From NCBI RefSeq assembly GCF_020164435.1, contig NZ_JAIUDQ010000019.1, positions 1 to 64,000 on the forward strand: a stretch of DNA of 64,000 bases. The letters run 5' to 3'. The position numbers and the translations under genes are program-made. Position 1 is the first letter of the stretch. Each line of letters begins with the position of its first letter. The DNA comes from Phyllobacterium lublinensis (lineage in GTDB: Bacteria; Pseudomonadota; Alphaproteobacteria; Rhizobiales; Rhizobiaceae). Below the pieces are notes generated by a model. The model made no database searches and had not been told where the DNA came from. It was given only the letters and a program-made list of their open reading frames with translations. Positions 62,905-64,000 of this stretch are shown in pieces.

Positions 62905-63212
62905 GCCGTGTCGTTCCTTGTGCCATTTCCATCAGCGCTGCTTGTGCAGGACAAACTAGGTACAAAATGTGGCACAGTTCACCAGGGATGTCATCCGGGT
63001 CGCATTTTACAGCTCTTACGCGCACGGAAGAACCGGGGAAATTCTCTTTATTTAAACCGATTTAAAAAAATTTAAATTCTTTAAATCGATTAAACATTTG
63101 ATACTACACGTTTTTTCTGCTTTTGACCTAGATATGACGCATTTTTACTGGAAGAGCGAAATGCGGCATCAACTGAGCTTGACCCTTGAACCTTGTTAAT
63201 AATGGCGGACAA
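62905..63212. other. chvI-pckA divergent intergenic region
   Basis: This is 308 bases without a gene. The centre (about 63045-63100) is extremely AT-rich and contains the two palindromes listed separately. It should hold promoters for both chvI and pckA. I see no clear sigma-70 pair I would defend. Confidence 0.45.
63051..63095. promoter_or_regulatory. Two AT-rich palindromes with CG centre upstream of pckA
   Basis: TTTAAACCGATTTAAA (63051-63066) and TTTAAATCGATTAAAC (63080-63095) are near-palindromic with a central CG, 29 bases apart. The centre and length suit LacI-family regulators, and in Sinorhizobium the LacI-type PckR controls pckA. Assignment to PckR is inference. Confidence 0.4.
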
Positions 63213-64000
63213 ATGACTAGAGAGACCGGTACTCATAACGCGGCCATCGCGCTCGGCACCTCAGGCTTGAAAGGGGTATCGGCGGTTTATTACAATCTTG
63301 AGGCTGCAGAGCTCTACGAAGAGACCTTGCGCCGTGGTGAGGCGGAGCTGACAGCGCAGGGTGCGCTTGTTGCCCGTACCGGTCAGCACACCGGACGTTC
63401 GCCCAAGGACAAATTTGTCGTTCGCGATGCGACGACGGAAGATCACGTCTGGTGGGACAACAATTCTCCAATGTCGCCCGAGGCCTTCGAGCTGCTCTAT
63501 GCGGATTTCATGGAACAGGCCAAGGGGAAGGAACTGTTCGTCCAGGATCTGATCGGCGGCGCTGATGCCGAGTACAGCCTGAACACCCGTGTCATCACCG
63601 AATTTGCCTGGCATTCGCTGTTTATCCGCAACCTGCTGATCCGGCCGGAGCGCTCGGCCCTGACAGGTTTCGTGCCGCAGATGACAATCATCGACCTGCC
63701 ATCGTTCCGCGCCGACCCGGCACGGCATGGTACACGTACCGAGACCGTCATTGCCGTGGACCTGAAGCGCCTGATCGTCCTGATCGGTGGTTCGGCCTAT
63801 GCGGGTGAAATGAAGAAATCGGTGTTCACTGCACTGAACTACATTCTGCCGGCAAAAGGCGTCATGCCGATGCATTGTTCGGCCAATGAGGGGCCCAATG
63901 GCGATACTGCCGTCTTCTTTGGCCTCTCGGGAACAGGCAAGACCACCCTTTCGGCTGATCCTGCGCGGACTCTGATTGGTGACGATGAACATGGCTGGGG
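63213..64000 (+). CDS. pckA: ATP-dependent phosphoenolpyruvate carboxykinase, truncated by window edge
   Basis: The first 262 codons are present. They show [13 protein letters not shown], the lid/oxaloacetate region and [24 protein letters not shown]. Then come MHCSANEG, the kinase-1a loop [14 protein letters not shown] and the start of kinase-2 (LIGDDEHGW). The enzyme makes PEP from oxaloacetate in gluconeogenesis. A four-codon frame (ATG-GCG-GAC-AAA-TGA, 63202-63216) overlaps its start codon. The gene diverges from chvI and runs off the right edge. Confidence 0.95.
   Translation, partial: MTRETGTHNAAIALGTSGLKGVSAVYYNLEAAELYEETLRRGEAELTAQGALVARTGQHTGRSPKDKFVVRDATTEDHVWWDNNSPMSPEAFELLYADFMEQAKGKELFVQDLIGGADAEYSLNTRVITEFAWHSLFIRNLLIRPERSALTGFVPQMTIIDLPSFRADPARHGTRTETVIAVDLKRLIVLIGGSAYAGEMKKSVFTALNYILPAKGVMPMHCSANEGPNGDTAVFFGLSGTGKTTLSADPARTLIGDDEHGW

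Overview
The window looks like a chromosomal segment of a Hyphomicrobiales (Rhizobiales) alphaproteobacterium, most like Phyllobacterium, Mesorhizobium or Brucella. The evidence is gene order and protein character: a pckA / chvI-chvG-hprK-EIIA-ptsH-ahcY block, a DivL-type kinase, a TsaE-AmgK fusion beside a MurU-like gene and addB-addA, and trpF-trpB-trpA-accD-folC. The genus is inferred and not proven.

Region 1 (1 to about 16,030) is accessory. It starts with a fragment of an unknown gene. A TetR/quinone-oxidoreductase pair follows (734-2319). Next come minus-strand genes for small-molecule and oxidative metabolism: a secreted alpha/beta hydrolase, an SDR, a cytochrome P460-like heme protein, two Tat-type epoxide-hydrolase-like proteins and an Ohr-type peroxidase. 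These face a 950-residue winged-helix/NB-ARC/repeat regulator (7661-10519). A compact unit at 11521-15593 encodes an Xre/MbcA/ParS-type antitoxin-like protein without a toxin, a soluble FtsH-like AAA+ zinc protease with an unusual N-terminal half, a small uncharacterised protein and a divergent HTH regulator. This is the best candidate here for an undescribed system. The region ends at a comM gene that has lost its first exon-sized 5' part. Just upstream is a duplicated 27-bp sequence that keeps the comM reading frame.

Region 2 (17.3-39.9 kb) is core chromosome: a periplasmic transglutaminase-like protease with two perfect CtrA boxes in its promoter, PHA depolymerase, pyrF, an FMN reductase, a PmtA-type phospholipid methyltransferase, dnaJ and dnaK (with a heat-shock-type promoter), an M48 protease, an oxidoreductase and a membrane Asp/Asn hydroxylase-like protein. 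Then come pheS-ASCH-pheT, rpmI-rplT, infC (which starts at ATT), a BenE transporter and metalloprotease genes.

Region 3 (39.9-45.1 kb, plus strand) holds trpF, trpB, trpA, accD (its zinc-ribbon cysteines are all missing) and folC. Tryptophan synthesis leads directly into fatty-acid and folate genes.

Region 4 (45.1-64 kb, mostly minus strand) holds trxA, the addAB recombination nuclease, MurU-like and TsaE-AmgK genes (muropeptide recycling plus tRNA t6A), a DivL-type cell-cycle pseudokinase with Tyr in place of the phospho-His, and ahcY. It also has an incomplete PTS (HPr, EIIA, short HprK) next to the ChvG-ChvI two-component system. The divergent pckA gene runs off the right edge. No rRNA, complete tRNA, CRISPR array, transposase or integrase was found.
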